From Rhodobacter sp. (GTDB taxonomy: Bacteria > Pseudomonadota > Alphaproteobacteria > Rhodobacterales > Rhodobacteraceae), in NCBI GenBank assembly GCA_013821825.1, contig PNJK01000009.1, forward strand, positions 22,476 through 86,475: a DNA stretch of 64,000 bases, in the 5' to 3' direction. Made by a program: the position numbers and the translations under genes. Under the pieces are notes generated by a model. That model saw only the letters and a program-made list of their open reading frames with translations. It ran no database searches and was not told where the DNA came from. This document shows positions 52,691 to 63,773 of the stretch, piece by piece. The number at the start of each line of letters is the position of its first letter. Position 1 is the first letter of the stretch.

Positions 52691-53961
52691 GCCAGGGCCT
52701 CCATCGACAGGAACTCCAGGACCATCGCGGCGGTTCAGGTAAAGCGTGCTCCGCCAAGGGGTTCGTCGGTCTGCGGATCATAGGATTCGGCAAAGCCGCT
52801 TTTGCGGATGAGATTAGGGCTTGAAGCGGCGACGGCGGCTGCCGCTTTCCTTTGCCCGGCCCGCGCAAGCCGTCTGCGATCATATAGCTCACCACCAGCC
52901 ATGCAGGGCCCCGCCAATATCGCTTGCCGTCATAGCGCGGGTCCGAGGGCGGATGGCTTGCAACCCGATACTTCGTGCCGTGCGCTTCGATTGTCTGGGC
53001 GATGGTTGCCGCGCGCTCCTTCGGTACGGTGCAGAAACAGGCCAGAAGCCCGGCAACCGACCGGCTGTCGACCAATTGTCCGCTGACCCGGTCGCGGCAG
53101 AGGTACTGGCCGTGGTCCGCCGACCACAGATCTTCAAGTGCCGCCACCCCCCGCGCCGCATAGGCCCGGTTTTTCGGCTGCGATATCGGCCATGCCGATC
53201 ACATCTGCCAGGACTGCAAGATCGTCGCAGGACCGCAGCAGGATTGCGTTGAACCCTGGATCGACGACAGGGAACGGAGAGGCGTCGTGAAGCTTCGATG
53301 TGTCCCACTTCAGCTTTCGGAAATGCTCGATCAGCCAGACCACCCGGTCATAGAATTCCTGTGTCGGGCGGTGCGAAGGGTCGGCATGCAGGATGTCCTT
53401 GCGGACGTAAGGCGTGGTGGTGCGCCCCACCCGCTCAAAGGCCGTGTCCCAGTCGACTGAGTTGTCGCGTCCTGTCTCCCAGGGATGAATGATGGCCACG
53501 AGCCCTTCGCCCGCCGGGTCGCGTGTGGTGAAGAACCAGCGGTGCCATTTGGCAACCTTCGGCAGCACCTCACGCAGACGCGCGGTCGCCGCCTCCATGT
53601 GGGCGGTTAGCTCACAAAGCTTGCGCAGCGCAAAGCCGGTGACGGCTGGCTGCATGATGCCCGAGGCTGGCACCGGACGACCCGTCTGCCAGAAATCGGG
53701 TCCGAGGAAATCGCCGTCATCATGCTCGTGAAAGTTGATGTGCGGTACCATTCCGCACGGCCATTGATGCGCCATCAGGGTCTCGATCTCGGTCCAGGCG
53801 CGGTCTTCGTCGAAATGCGCCTGTCCCAAGGCCGTCAGGGCGCCGTCCCAGTTCCACTGGAACAGATGGGGCCCCTTGGTCGGAACCGTGTACTGGCCCC
53901 GGTCATTCTCGCGCAGGATTTCGATCGCGCGCGAAATCAGTTCGGTGTTGTCGCCAATCAA
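52687..53961 (-). pseudogene. Trehalase/GH63-like glycosidase, frameshifted with internal stop
   Basis: GPHLFQWNWDGALTALGQAHFDEDRAWTEIETLMAHQW..GMVPHINF; frame breaks near 53172 (A/T homopolymer) and 52850; in-frame TGA at 52735-52737. Confidence 0.82.
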
Positions 53962-53968
53962 AATACCC

Positions 53969-54814
<846 letters not shown>

Positions 54815-54817
<3 letters not shown>

Positions 54818-54947
54818 CGCCCCGCTCCGCCACCAGCCTTACCGCCTCGATCCTGAACTCGCGGCTGAACTTCCGTCGTATCATTTGCATCCTCCAATTC
54901 CATGGTCACGATCTTATCTTCGCGTCCACGAAACCGGCAGCAGCTCA
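54815..54947 (-). mobile_element. IS3-family OrfA N-terminal remnant with left end
   Basis: MQMIRRKFSREFRIEAVRLVAERGVAVA typical of IS3 OrfA; outer end TGAGCTGCTGCCGGTTTCGTGGAC. Confidence 0.75.
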
Positions 54948-55230
54948 TCATGGTGACCACCGCCACCTTGATCGAGGTCCAGAGCGCATGCAGCACGCCG
55001 TCGAACTCGATGAAGAACCGGATCGACGCAAGGTCGAAGGACGGGAAGAACGCCTTGGGAAAGCCGTTCACCTCTTCCGGCGTGGAGAGCGCGTTGGTCA
55101 CCGGAAGGTAGATCGGCAGCAACGTCCACACGCACAGAAGGATGACACCCGTCTGGAAGACCCGGCGTCCAGCCTTCTTGACCAGTTCGGCCGCGATTGT
55201 CGGCGCGGGTTGATGGGCTGCAGTGGTCAT
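54948..55230 (-). pseudogene. Carbohydrate ABC transporter permease (MalG-like), only the N-terminal portion left
   Basis: MTTAAHQPAPTIAAELVKKAGRRVFQTGVILLCVWTLLPIYLPVTNALSTPEEVNGFPKAFFPSF..TSIKVAVVTMM then IS sequence. Confidence 0.82.
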
Positions 55231-55768
55231 GTCCGGGCTCCTTTCGGAACGCGCAGCGCACGCAGGATGACAAGGGTGAAAAGCACCGACACGGCGAGTA
55301 TCACCATGGCGTGGGCGGCGGCGACACCGCGGTCTTGCAGAACGAACTGCCAGTTGAAGGTTTCACTCATCAGGACCGGCATCTGCGTCCCGCCAAGCGC
55401 CATCACGACAGCGAAGACCTCGAATGCAAGGATCACGCGCAGGATCAGGGCGGTCTGGAGCGTGGGCTTCAGCATCGGCGGCGTCACCTTGATGAAGCGC
55501 TGCCAGCGGGTGGCGCCGAAGACCTCGGCGGCCTCGCCGTATTCCTTGGGGATCAGTCCGAGACTGGCGACCAGGATCACCATCATGATCGCCGTCGCGC
55601 GCCAGACTTCGGCCAGTATGATGCCGACAAGGATGATCCAGGGTGTCTGCTAGCTTAGGTAGAGCACCGGCTTGTCGACGACGCCTAGGCCGACGAGAAG
55701 GCTGTTGAGGAACCCCGACTGTTCCAGGATCGACAGCCAGATCAGCCCGGCGGCCAGGACTGGTTCAC
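55227..55768 (-). pseudogene. Carbohydrate ABC transporter permease (MalF-like), N-terminally truncated with internal stop
   Basis: VLAAGLIWLSILEQSGFLNSLLVGLGVVDKPVLYLS(TAG)QTPWIILVGIILAEVWRATAIMMVILVASLGLIPKEYGEAAEVFGATRWQRFIKVTPPML. Confidence 0.85.
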
Positions 55769-56240
55769 CCGGCGCGTTCTGGCATGGCGGGTGTCGATCA
55801 CCCTTGAGGCCGGTTTTTGCATAGAAGCTGTGGAGGAGGCGCTCGCGCGGCACGGCGCGCCCGAAATCTTCAACACCGACCAGGGCAGCCAGTTCACTTC
55901 GACCGAGTTCATCAAGGTGCTGGCAGCCCGCGAGATCAAGATCAGCATGGATGGCAAGGGCGCGTGGCGGGACAATGTCTTCGTCGAGCGCTTGTGGCGG
56001 ACCATCAAATACGAAGGGGTCTACCTGCGCGCCTATGCCAGCGTGTCCGAAGCCCGGGCCGGGATCGGACGATATCTGACTTTCTACAATGGCCGCCGCC
56101 CGCATTCATCGCTTGACGGGAAAACCCCCGATCAGGCCTACTTCAACCAGCCGATGCCCGAAGCGGTGGCGGCGTAACCGAGGCGGAAAACCACTTAGAA
56201 AACGCCCGAAACCTGTTCAGATCAACCGAACCACCTCTAT
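55768..56240 (+). mobile_element. IS3-family transposase OrfB C-terminal remnant with right end
   Basis: VSITLEAGFCIEAVEEALARHGAPEIFNTDQGSQFTSTEFIKVLAAREIKISMDGKGAWRDNVFVERLWRTIKYEGVYL..NGRRPHSSLDGKTPDQAYF. Confidence 0.88.
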
Positions 56241-56406
56241 CCACCCCGCCTTCAAAGCCGGCCACCACGGATTCGCGCATCTTCTGCGTCTCTTCCACGG
56301 GCTGCGCCTGCGTGGACCAAAACAGAACCTCTGCCTGCGCACCACCAGCCATAAGGCCAAGTACCAGCGCCGAGGCAGCGCCAAGAATTTTCACTTTGGT
56401 TGACAT
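56240..56406 (-). pseudogene. Sugar ABC transporter substrate-binding protein, N-terminal stub
   Basis: MSTKVKILGAASALVLGLMAGGAQAEVLFWSTQAQPVEETQKMRESVVAGFEGGVD then IS3 end. Confidence 0.75.
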
Positions 56407-56518
56407 TCTTCCCTCCCTTTCGGGGCACCGCCGACTGAAGTGTCAGCCGAAAACTCTCTCCGATGATTCCCGCTGTTGAGGATTTTCTTCCAACGAAATA
56501 GCGGAATAAGAAGGAATA

Positions 56519-57466
56519 TTGTTATGGAAATCAACGCTCCATGATAAGTACATCGTAGGCGACGGGCCGTATTTGAAAGAACGTCATACCATTACTCCGA
56601 AGCGTGCTACCCTTCATAGCCTTGCTGCCGCCGCCGGCGTTTCACTGGCGACCGCAAGCCAGGTAATGCGTGGAGCTGGCAGGATCTCGGAACACACCCG
56701 GGAAGGTGCTCGCGGCGGCGCGCAAGATCGACTACGTGCCGGACGGGCGTGGGGCGGCGATGCACAGCGCCAGCAGCGCCAAATTGAAATGCTGGTCGGC
56801 AACGCGCGGGCTGGAATCATGTGGGTTCCTGCCATCGGCACCTCTGCCGATACGATCCGGCTTCTGAGCCGCCGCGCCGTGCCAAACGTCACCTTCCTGC
56901 GCCATGCTCCATCGCACCCGGCTGACCATGTCGGCATCCAGAACCGGCTTGCCGCCAGCGCGGTGACCACGCATCTGGCTGATCTTGGTCACAGCAGGAT
57001 AGCCTTCCTTGGCGCCAACCTGGATGTGGAATCGCGACGCGACCGGATCGCTGGCTACAGCGATATCCTGGCAGAGCGCGGGCTTCGCGGGCCTGTCGTC
57101 TGGTCCTGCCCGGACAGCCGCCGAGGCGGCATGAGCGAGTTCGCCGAACTGATAGCGGCGCATCCAACGACAAACGCCGTGGTGTGCAACGGCGACACGA
57201 TCGCACTTGGCGCGGTTATTGCCATGGCGCGGGCGGGCATTCTTCCTGGTCGCAATGTCTCTATCACCGGCTTTGACGGGATCGAAGGGGCCTCGCTCGT
57301 GGTGCCACCGCTCACCACGGTTTCGATTGCGCCCTACAAACTTGGCCGCAAACTTGCCGAGACCTTGCTCAGCCGTATCCGTTACCCGGACCAACCGCTC
57401 GTCGACCTTTCCGTTCAAGGCAAGCTGGTCATCGGAGCGACCAGCGGACCGGTACCGGCAAGCTGA
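56519..57466 (+). pseudogene. LacI-family regulator with frameshifts and internal deletion
   Basis: HTH ATLHSLAAAAGVSLATASQVMRGAGRISEHTR continues in another frame (GKVLAAARKIDYVPDGRGAAMHSASSAK), then returns to MLVGN/ARAGIMWVPAIGTSADTIRLLSRRAVPNVTFLRH. Confidence 0.75.
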
Positions 57467-57487
57467 CCGCAATGACATACCTTCCGT

Positions 57488-58250
57488 TCAGGGTGACGCG
57501 TCCTGCGCGCCGCCCGCCCGAGCGAGGCCGGCAAGTCTGTCCGGCCAGAACGTATGAGCTGTCGCGGTCTGGTTGCGCGCGTGCCAGTACGGCGCCATGC
57601 GCAAACCGTCCTGGGACCATTGCGCCGCGACATGTCCCAGCCCCGCCTCTCCGGTTTCACTGAGCGACTTGGGCAAGGCTGCTATGATCGGGGTGCCACC
57701 GATCAATCGCAGCGCGGTGTCGAAATCACCGACCTGAAGCGCGACCGTCCGGGTTCGGTTGATCCGGGCAAATTTTGGTAAACCTGGAATCCGGCATCCG
57801 GCCCGAAGGCGACCCTCACCTGCGGTCTCGAGCTGAAAGCGTCAAAATCACCCTCAGCCAGCGGATGGGCCGGTTCGAAGAACATTGCGTCGCGTATGAC
57901 CAGCAGGCTGTGCTGCATGATACCCTCGCCCTCGACGCCCGCAGGCTTCAAGGCGAAATCAATTGCCTTCTGGCGCAGCCTGTCGATCATCTGGCGCGAT
58001 GATCCGGGTGGCTGGATGTCAAAAGTCAATCCTGGCGCAACCCGTATCTCGTGCTCCAGAAGCGGCGCGACCAGAGCATCCCGTTCGACCGCCGCAGCCG
58101 AAGACCTCAATGCCCCCAAGTCCTGCGAAGGATCATGGGTTTCGCGTTCGAACGTAGCTTCAAGGTCCGGTCCTGCATCCGAAAGCGAAGCCTGACCGAT
58201 GCCCGGATCCGCAAACACCCGTTCGTCGATGGGGCGGTTGGCGGAGCTGC
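57488..58250 (-). pseudogene. LysR-family regulator, effector domain only, frameshifted
   Basis: LRSSAAAVERDALVAPLLEHEIRVAPGLTFDIQPPGSSRQMIDRLRQKAIDFAL.. then other frame KFARINRTRTVALQVGDFDTALRLIGGTPIIAALPKSL; no HTH. Confidence 0.75.
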
Positions 58251-58529
58251 CAGGGGTGCGGTCCCCCCTTTGAAGGGGAGTGTCCACGGTGGACTGAGTG
58301 GGGCCCGCAAGGGATTTCAAGGGGTTAGCTATGAACGTTAAGGGTTTGGTAAGGAGTTGACGCACCAAGATAGAAGAACCCAGGGTTCAGTCTCCATTGC
58401 ATCAAGGGTGTTGTCGTGCAGCTTACGTCATTCTCAGTTTCAGAGGGGGTCCATGGCGGGCTCCTGTTGGCGGGGGCAGGAGACCGGGGATCGGTTAGGG
58501 CCGGGTAAGCGGGGCGCGCGCTGGCGGGG

Positions 58530-58964
58530 TCAGCGCAGCCCGATGTCGGCAAGCGCCTGGGCCAGCGCCGGGGGGAGGGGGTCGTCCTTGGCGCGGCCTT
58601 GCGGCAGGTCGCGAGGGGTATCCTTGGGGTCAAGGTAGCGCCAGCCCTGGAACGGACGCCGGGGGGCGGCTTCGGTGCGGATGACCGCTGCGTCAAGGAC
58701 GAGGGCGCAGCGCGAGATGCCGTCTCCAAGATCGATCTGCTCCAGCCCGACAATCCGTTGCCGGACAAGGATGACGCCCTTGATCACCCAGTAAAGCGAG
58801 CCACCGTTCAGCACTTCGGCCTCACGCTTCGGCCACATGCGGGTGACGTGGACGGCGCGGCCTTCTGGCCAGCGTCCACGCTGGGTGTCCTGCCAGTCGG
58901 TCAGGTCCTCGACGCTGTCGGTGCCGACGCAGAGTTTCAGAAGATTGACGAATCCGTCGGTCAT
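58530..58964 (-). CDS. DUF1489-family protein
   Basis: 144 aa intact ORF; HVTRMWPKREAEVLNGGSLYWVIKGVILVRQRI. Confidence 0.8.
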   Translation of the reverse strand: MTDGFVNLLKLCVGTDSVEDLTDWQDTQRGRWPEGRAVHVTRMWPKREAEVLNGGSLYWVIKGVILVRQRIVGLEQIDLGDGISRCALVLDAAVIRTEAAPRRPFQGWRYLDPKDTPRDLPQGRAKDDPLPPALAQALADIGLR

Positions 58965-59031
58965 TGCGTCCCCCGGGGAAGACCTAGCAGGCCGACGCAG
59001 CGAGGTGAAGGGCGACCGGTCGCGGGTCGAA

Positions 59032-59960
59032 TCAGAGGCGTTGCCGGTCGACGCGGATGCCTTGTTCCATCGCCGTGCACGGGTCGTAGATGAAGACGTC
59101 GAAGTCCGAGAGCTTGTCGCGCCATTCCGGGGCCAGTTCTGCCACGCATCGCACGGTCACGCGATCGATGAAGCTGTCGAACACGGCCCAGGCGTTTGTG
59201 GTGTCCGCCGGGTTCATGGCTTCGGCAATGGCGGTCGGGTCAAGCGTGTTCAGGGCGGTGGCATGCAAGTCGGTCAAGAAGGCAAGCTGCTCATCCACAT
59301 CCGCTTTCGTGCCTGCACGTCCGGCATGACCGGCGACAAGAAGTCCAAAAGCGTATTTCGCGTTGATCCGGCCAACGAGGCCGAGGACCCCCGGAATGTC
59401 CTGCGCGATCGCCATGCGGCGCGACATCATCCAGCCCGGGAAGATGACGTCGATCAGCATCAGGGTCTTGCTTTCGGGATGCCGGATTTCAATGCTGCCG
59501 AATTCGTGGTTCGGGCCGGAGGAGTTCAGGTCCGGCACCTGGTTCGCGGCCTGCACGGTGAAGGGCACGTCAATGCCGTCGAATGTCATTGTCGGTAGCG
59601 GGCGGTTGGGGTCGGCGGTATCCTGATGCGCGATGATCTGCATGCCCGGGTTGGTGGCGACGATCTGCGCGGCAAAGCTGATATGGTCGACATGGGCGTG
59701 GCTGTAGATCGTGGGTGATCTTGGCGTCGGGCGCGATTTCCTTTGCAGCTTTCACGATCTTGTCGCCGATCGGCGGCGAGGCGTCGATGACGACGAGGCC
59801 AGCCTCGTGGATCGGGTCGTAAGGGTCGTTGTGGACCATCGGGGGCGCGATGTCGCTGGCGCCGGGGTAGGGCGTCAGGATTGGGCATAGCTGGGCAGAG
59901 CCAGCTATGCCGACAACATCAGTCAGCCCGCAAGGCTGCGGGTGTGCATTTGGGATTCCT
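59032..59960 (-). pseudogene. MBL-fold hydrolase split by a +1 frameshift near 59715
   Basis: PYDPIHEAGLVVIDASPPIGDKIVKAAKEIAPDAKIT / IYSHAHVDHISFAAQIVATNPGMQIIAHQDTA in two frames. Confidence 0.75.
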
Positions 59961-60053
59961 TTCGTGGGGGCGCGCAAGATGCCAGTGGCTTTCTGCGCCG
60001 GTCTGGTGCGGTGACTGATACCGAACCGGGACCCGGCGCGCGCGGGATTTCAA

Positions 60054-60436
60054 TGGTGGAAAAAAAGGGGGTGACCCGTGGAGAACGCCCGCGGGGGTTC
60101 GATACCGACGCCGGCCTGGCTAGGGCGACGCGGCTCTTCTGGAAAAGGGGCTATGACGCTGTTGGCGTGGCCGAATTGGCCCAGTCGATCGGGACCAACC
60201 CGCCCAGCCTTTATGCGGCCTTCGGCAACAAGCGCGAGCTGTCCGAACGGACGATTGATCATTGCTCAGCGACCCAGGGCGAATTCTTCGGCTGGCTCGA
60301 CGATCCCGACGCCCCGGCCTGCTTCATCTTCGTCCTGACCGCGATTTCCGGGTCGGCGATCAATGGGGTCCCACTGCTGTGGCTGCTGCAGGACATCGAC
60401 CTGGCCAGCCGTGGATTGCGCGCGATCCTCGGGTAA
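60054..60436 (+). pseudogene. TetR/AcrR-family regulator, probably shortened
   Basis: TetR HTH RGFDTDAGLARATRLFWKRGYDAVGVAELAQSIGTNPPSLYAAFGNKREL with an unusually short C-terminal part. Confidence 0.6.
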
Positions 60437-60578
60437 GGCTGAAACAGCGTCGGCGCGCCCATGTCTCGGGCGCCCCCCATATCTCGGGCCGGGCGGGTTA
60501 CGATCCACAAATGCTGTTGAAAGCGCCGCATACGAGGCGTAGGTTGAACCTTCCCCAAAGCCAGAGAGCCTGCCGCCC

Positions 60579-62867
60579 ATGAGCGCCTTTTCAGCCCCCA
60601 TTGCCGAAGCCATCTGGGACATGAAGTACCGCTTCAAGGCTGCGGACGGGAAACCGCTGGACGGGTCGGTCGAGGATACCTGGCGGCGGATTGCCCGGGC
60701 CTTGGCGGAGGTCGAGGCGGACCCGGCGAAGTGGGAGAGTGAGTTCTATGCCGCGCTGGAAGGGTTCCGGTTCCTGCCAGCGGGGCGGATCACGGCGGGG
60801 GCGGGAACGGGGCGCAGTGTCACCCTGTTCAACTGCTTTGTCATGGGCACGATCCCCGACACGATGGAAGGCATCTTCACCGGGCTGAAAGAAGCCGCGC
60901 TGACCATGCAGCAGGGCGGCGGGATCGGCTATGACTTCTCCACGATCCGCCCGCGCGGGGCCGAGGTGAAGGGGGTAGCGGCGGATGCCTCTGGTCCCCT
61001 TTCATTCATGGACGTCTGGGATGCGATGTGCCGCACGATCATGAGTGCTGGCAGCCGCCGCGGCGCGATGATGGCGACGATGCGCTGCGATCATCCGGAT
61101 ATCGAGGCTTTCATCGAGGCGAAGAAAGACCCGGCCCGGCTGCGCATGTTCAACCTGTCGGTGCTGGTGACCGATCCGTTCATGGCGGCGGTCAAGGCGG
61201 ACGGGCCGTGGGAACTGGCTTTCGGCGGCAAGGTCTACAAGACCGTGCAGGCGCGCGACCTGTGGAACCGGATCATGCGATCGACCTTTGATTTCGCGGA
61301 ACCTGGGGTGATCTTCATCGACCGGATCAATGCGATGAACAACCTTGGCTACGCCGAGACGATTGCCGCGACCAACCCCTGCGGCGAGCAGCCTTTGCCG
61401 CCTTATGGCGCCTGCCTCCTGGGGTCGATCAATCTGGCGGCGCTGGTGAAGGATGCGTTCGAGGCGCATTCCAGCATGGACGTTGCGGCGCTGGACCATC
61501 TGGTGCGGGTGGCCGTGCGGATGATGGACAATGTGGTCGACGCCAGCCGCTTTCCGCTGCCCGAGCAGGCGGCAGAGGCGCGGGCCAAGCGGCGGATCGG
61601 ACTGGGGGTCACCGGCCTTGCCGATGCCTTGCTGATGGTGGGCCTGCGTTACGGATCGGAAGAGGCGGCGAAGGTCACCGAGCTGTGGATGCATGCCATT
61701 GCGCAGGCGGCCTATCTGGCTTCGGTCGATCTGGCGAAAGAGAAGGGCGCGTTTCCGCTGTTTGACGCCGATGGCTACCTTGCCAGCGGCAACATGCGGC
61801 AGATGGACAAGGACGTCCGCGATGCGATCCGCAAACATGGCATTCGCAACGCGCTTTTGACCTCGGTCGCGCCGACGGGGACGATCAGCCTTTATGCCGG
61901 GAACGTAAGCTCGGGGATCGAGCCGGTCTTTGCGTATGTCTATACAAGGAAAGTGCTGCAGAAGGATGGCAGCCGGACCGAGGAAGAGGTGGTCGATTAT
62001 GCCGTTCGGCTGTGGCGCGAGAAGTTCGGCGATGCGCCCCTGCCCCCGCATTTCGTGAATGCCCAGATCCTGCCGCCGCTCGACCATGTGCGGATGCAGG
62101 CGGCGGCGCAGAAATGGGTGGATTCCTCGATTTCCAAGACGATCAACTGCCCGGTGGACATCAGCTTTGACGATTTCAAGGAGGTCTATATGGCCGCCTG
62201 GGATCAGGGCTGCAAAGGCTGCACGACCTATCGGCCGAATGACGTGACCGGATCGGTGCTGACGGTAAGCGAGGCCAGCGACAAGGCACCGGGGGAGGCC
62301 CCGGATCAGGTCCGGGGCGGGGCTTCGACGGGCGAGGTGGTGTATCTGTCGGAACCGCTGGATCGGCCTGCCGCGCTGGAAGGGCAGACCTACAAGGTGA
62401 AATGGCCGGGGTCAGAGCACGCGCTTTACATCACGATCAACGATGTCGTGACGTCAGGGCATCGGCGGCCATTCGAAGTGTTCATCAACTCGAAGAACAT
62501 GGAGCATTTCGCCTGGACAGTGGCGCTGACCCGGATGATCTCGGCGGTGTTCCGGCGGGGCGGAGATATCTCGTTTGTCGTGGAGGAGCTGAAGGCGGTC
62601 TTCGATCCGCGCGGCGGGGCGTGGATGGAAGGGAAGTATATCCCCTCGATCCTGGCGGCGATCGGCGGGGTGATCGAGCGGCACCTGATCGACATCGGTT
62701 TCATCGAGGGCGAGGGGCTGGGCCTGAAGGCCGATCCCAAGGCCGAGCTTCTGCGGGTCGGCGAAGCCCCGCGCGGGAAGTCGTGCCCGGCCTGCGGCAG
62801 CTATGACCTGCGGATGATCGAGGGGTGTTTGGTCTGCGGGTCCTGCGGGCATTCGAAGTGCGGGTGA
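60579..62867 (+). CDS. nrdJ: Adenosylcobalamin-dependent ribonucleoside-diphosphate reductase (class II)
   Basis: 762 aa; ATNPCGEQPLPPYGACLLGSINLAALV; C-terminal Cys cluster CPACGSYDLRMIEGCLVCGSCGHSKCG. Confidence 0.93.
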   Translation: MSAFSAPIAEAIWDMKYRFKAADGKPLDGSVEDTWRRIARALAEVEADPAKWESEFYAALEGFRFLPAGRITAGAGTGRSVTLFNCFVMGTIPDTMEGIFTGLKEAALTMQQGGGIGYDFSTIRPRGAEVKGVAADASGPLSFMDVWDAMCRTIMSAGSRRGAMMATMRCDHPDIEAFIEAKKDPARLRMFNLSVLVTDPFMAAVKADGPWELAFGGKVYKTVQARDLWNRIMRSTFDFAEPGVIFIDRINAMNNLGYAETIAATNPCGEQPLPPYGACLLGSINLAALVKDAFEAHSSMDVAALDHLVRVAVRMMDNVVDASRFPLPEQAAEARAKRRIGLGVTGLADALLMVGLRYGSEEAAKVTELWMHAIAQAAYLASVDLAKEKGAFPLFDADGYLASGNMRQMDKDVRDAIRKHGIRNALLTSVAPTGTISLYAGNVSSGIEPVFAYVYTRKVLQKDGSRTEEEVVDYAVRLWREKFGDAPLPPHFVNAQILPPLDHVRMQAAAQKWVDSSISKTINCPVDISFDDFKEVYMAAWDQGCKGCTTYRPNDVTGSVLTVSEASDKAPGEAPDQVRGGASTGEVVYLSEPLDRPAALEGQTYKVKWPGSEHALYITINDVVTSGHRRPFEVFINSKNMEHFAWTVALTRMISAVFRRGGDISFVVEELKAVFDPRGGAWMEGKYIPSILAAIGGVIERHLIDIGFIEGEGLGLKADPKAELLRVGEAPRGKSCPACGSYDLRMIEGCLVCGSCGHSKCG

Positions 62868-62950
62868 GGCAGATGGTAGCACGAAGCTAACACTACAGTT
62901 TCTCCATAAGCTACGCTGGGCTAGCTAAGCGTTGGTGAGCCCTGCGACCG

Positions 62951-62972
62951 CATGTGTCAGAAGCGACACATG
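62951..62972. repeat. Perfect 8-bp inverted repeat
   Basis: CATGTGTC-AGAAGC-GACACATG; overlaps a second dyad CACAT-GAA-ATGTG (62967-62979). Confidence 0.85.
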
Positions 62973-63002
62973 AAATGTGATCAACTTGTTATCCAGCCAT
63001 TC

Positions 63003-63032
63003 TTGTAGAATCGCAGTGTCGAAGTATATACT
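63003..63032 (+). promoter_or_regulatory. Candidate sigma70-type promoter for mazEF
   Basis: TTGTAG-N18-TATACT upstream of mazE. Confidence 0.4.
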
Positions 63033-63076
63033 CTGTATCTACGCCTTGGAGGGCGTCAAACAAGGAAGAGAATGAT

Positions 63077-63319
63077 ATGCAACTCAGCATAGCCAAGTGG
63101 GGCAACAGCCTTGCACTGCGGCTGCCGAGCCACATTGCCAAGGAAAGCAGGCTGGAAGAGGGGGCCACTGTAACAGTGGAAGTTCAGGAAGGTGGGTCAC
63201 TAATAGTGACCCCGACAAGGAAGCGGTTCAAGCTTTCGCAGCTTCTCGAGAACCACCCCAAGAGAGAAGTGTCTGCAGAAGTCGATTGGGGACAACCAAA
63301 AGGCGAAGAAGCTTGGTGA
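63077..63319 (+). CDS. mazE: MazE/AbrB-type antitoxin
   Basis: MQLSIAKWGNSLALRLPSHIAKESRLEEGATVTVEVQEGGSLIVTP. Confidence 0.9.
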   Translation: MQLSIAKWGNSLALRLPSHIAKESRLEEGATVTVEVQEGGSLIVTPTRKRFKLSQLLENHPKREVSAEVDWGQPKGEEAW

Positions 63320-63669
63320 CCCGGTCGCTGTATCAACCAGATCGTGGCGACATAATCTGGATGGACTGGACGCCGCATGCTGGAACAGAGCAGGGCGGGC
63401 GTAGGCCCGCCCTGGTGTTGTCGGCGATGGATTTCAACATCGCGACCGGGCTGGCGTTCTGTTGCCCCATCACTAGTCAAGGCAAGGGTAGCTCATTTGA
63501 GGTTCCCTTGCCTCGCGGCGTTGGTGTGAGTGGATTTGTACTAAGTGACAATCTTAGGAGCCTTGACTGGATTGCTCGAAATGCAGAGTTCAGAAGTAAG
63601 GTGAATAAAGAGGTTATGTGGGAAGTTCTCGGGCGGATAGAGGCTATTATGTGCGTCGATCTTGCCTGA
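63316..63669 (+). CDS. mazF: MazF/PemK-type endoribonuclease toxin (GTG start overlapping mazE stop)
   Basis: YQPDRGDIIWMDWTPHAGTEQGGRRPALVLSAMDFN..VLSDNLRSLDWIAR. Confidence 0.9.
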   Translation: MTRSLYQPDRGDIIWMDWTPHAGTEQGGRRPALVLSAMDFNIATGLAFCCPITSQGKGSSFEVPLPRGVGVSGFVLSDNLRSLDWIARNAEFRSKVNKEVMWEVLGRIEAIMCVDLA

Positions 63670-63730
63670 TCTGGTCTTCTAAACCACCCAACACTTTTGC
63701 CTCCCTCCGCAGAAGACCGGGTCAGAGCAC

Positions 63731-63773
63731 ATTAGAGTGTGCATCTGCTCAATGAATAAATGCACACTCTAAT
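63731..63773. repeat. Perfect 14-bp inverted repeat (possible bidirectional terminator)
   Basis: ATTAGAGTGTGCAT-15 nt-ATGCACACTCTAAT between convergent genes. Confidence 0.85.

Noticed and set aside
51826-53174. Programmed frameshifting at the homopolymers in the glycerate kinase and glycosidase genes
   Set aside because: Neighbouring genes carry nonsense codons and large deletions, so ordinary decay or sequencing error is far more likely than recoding.
58282-58294. GTCCAC-G-GTGGAC palindrome
   Set aside because: Short and in GC-rich degenerate DNA; likely to occur by chance.
59942-60436. 164-aa ORF called as an intact TetR starting at 59942
   Set aside because: The TetR-like part begins near 60054 (MVEKKGVTRG..) and its C-terminal domain is much shorter than normal.
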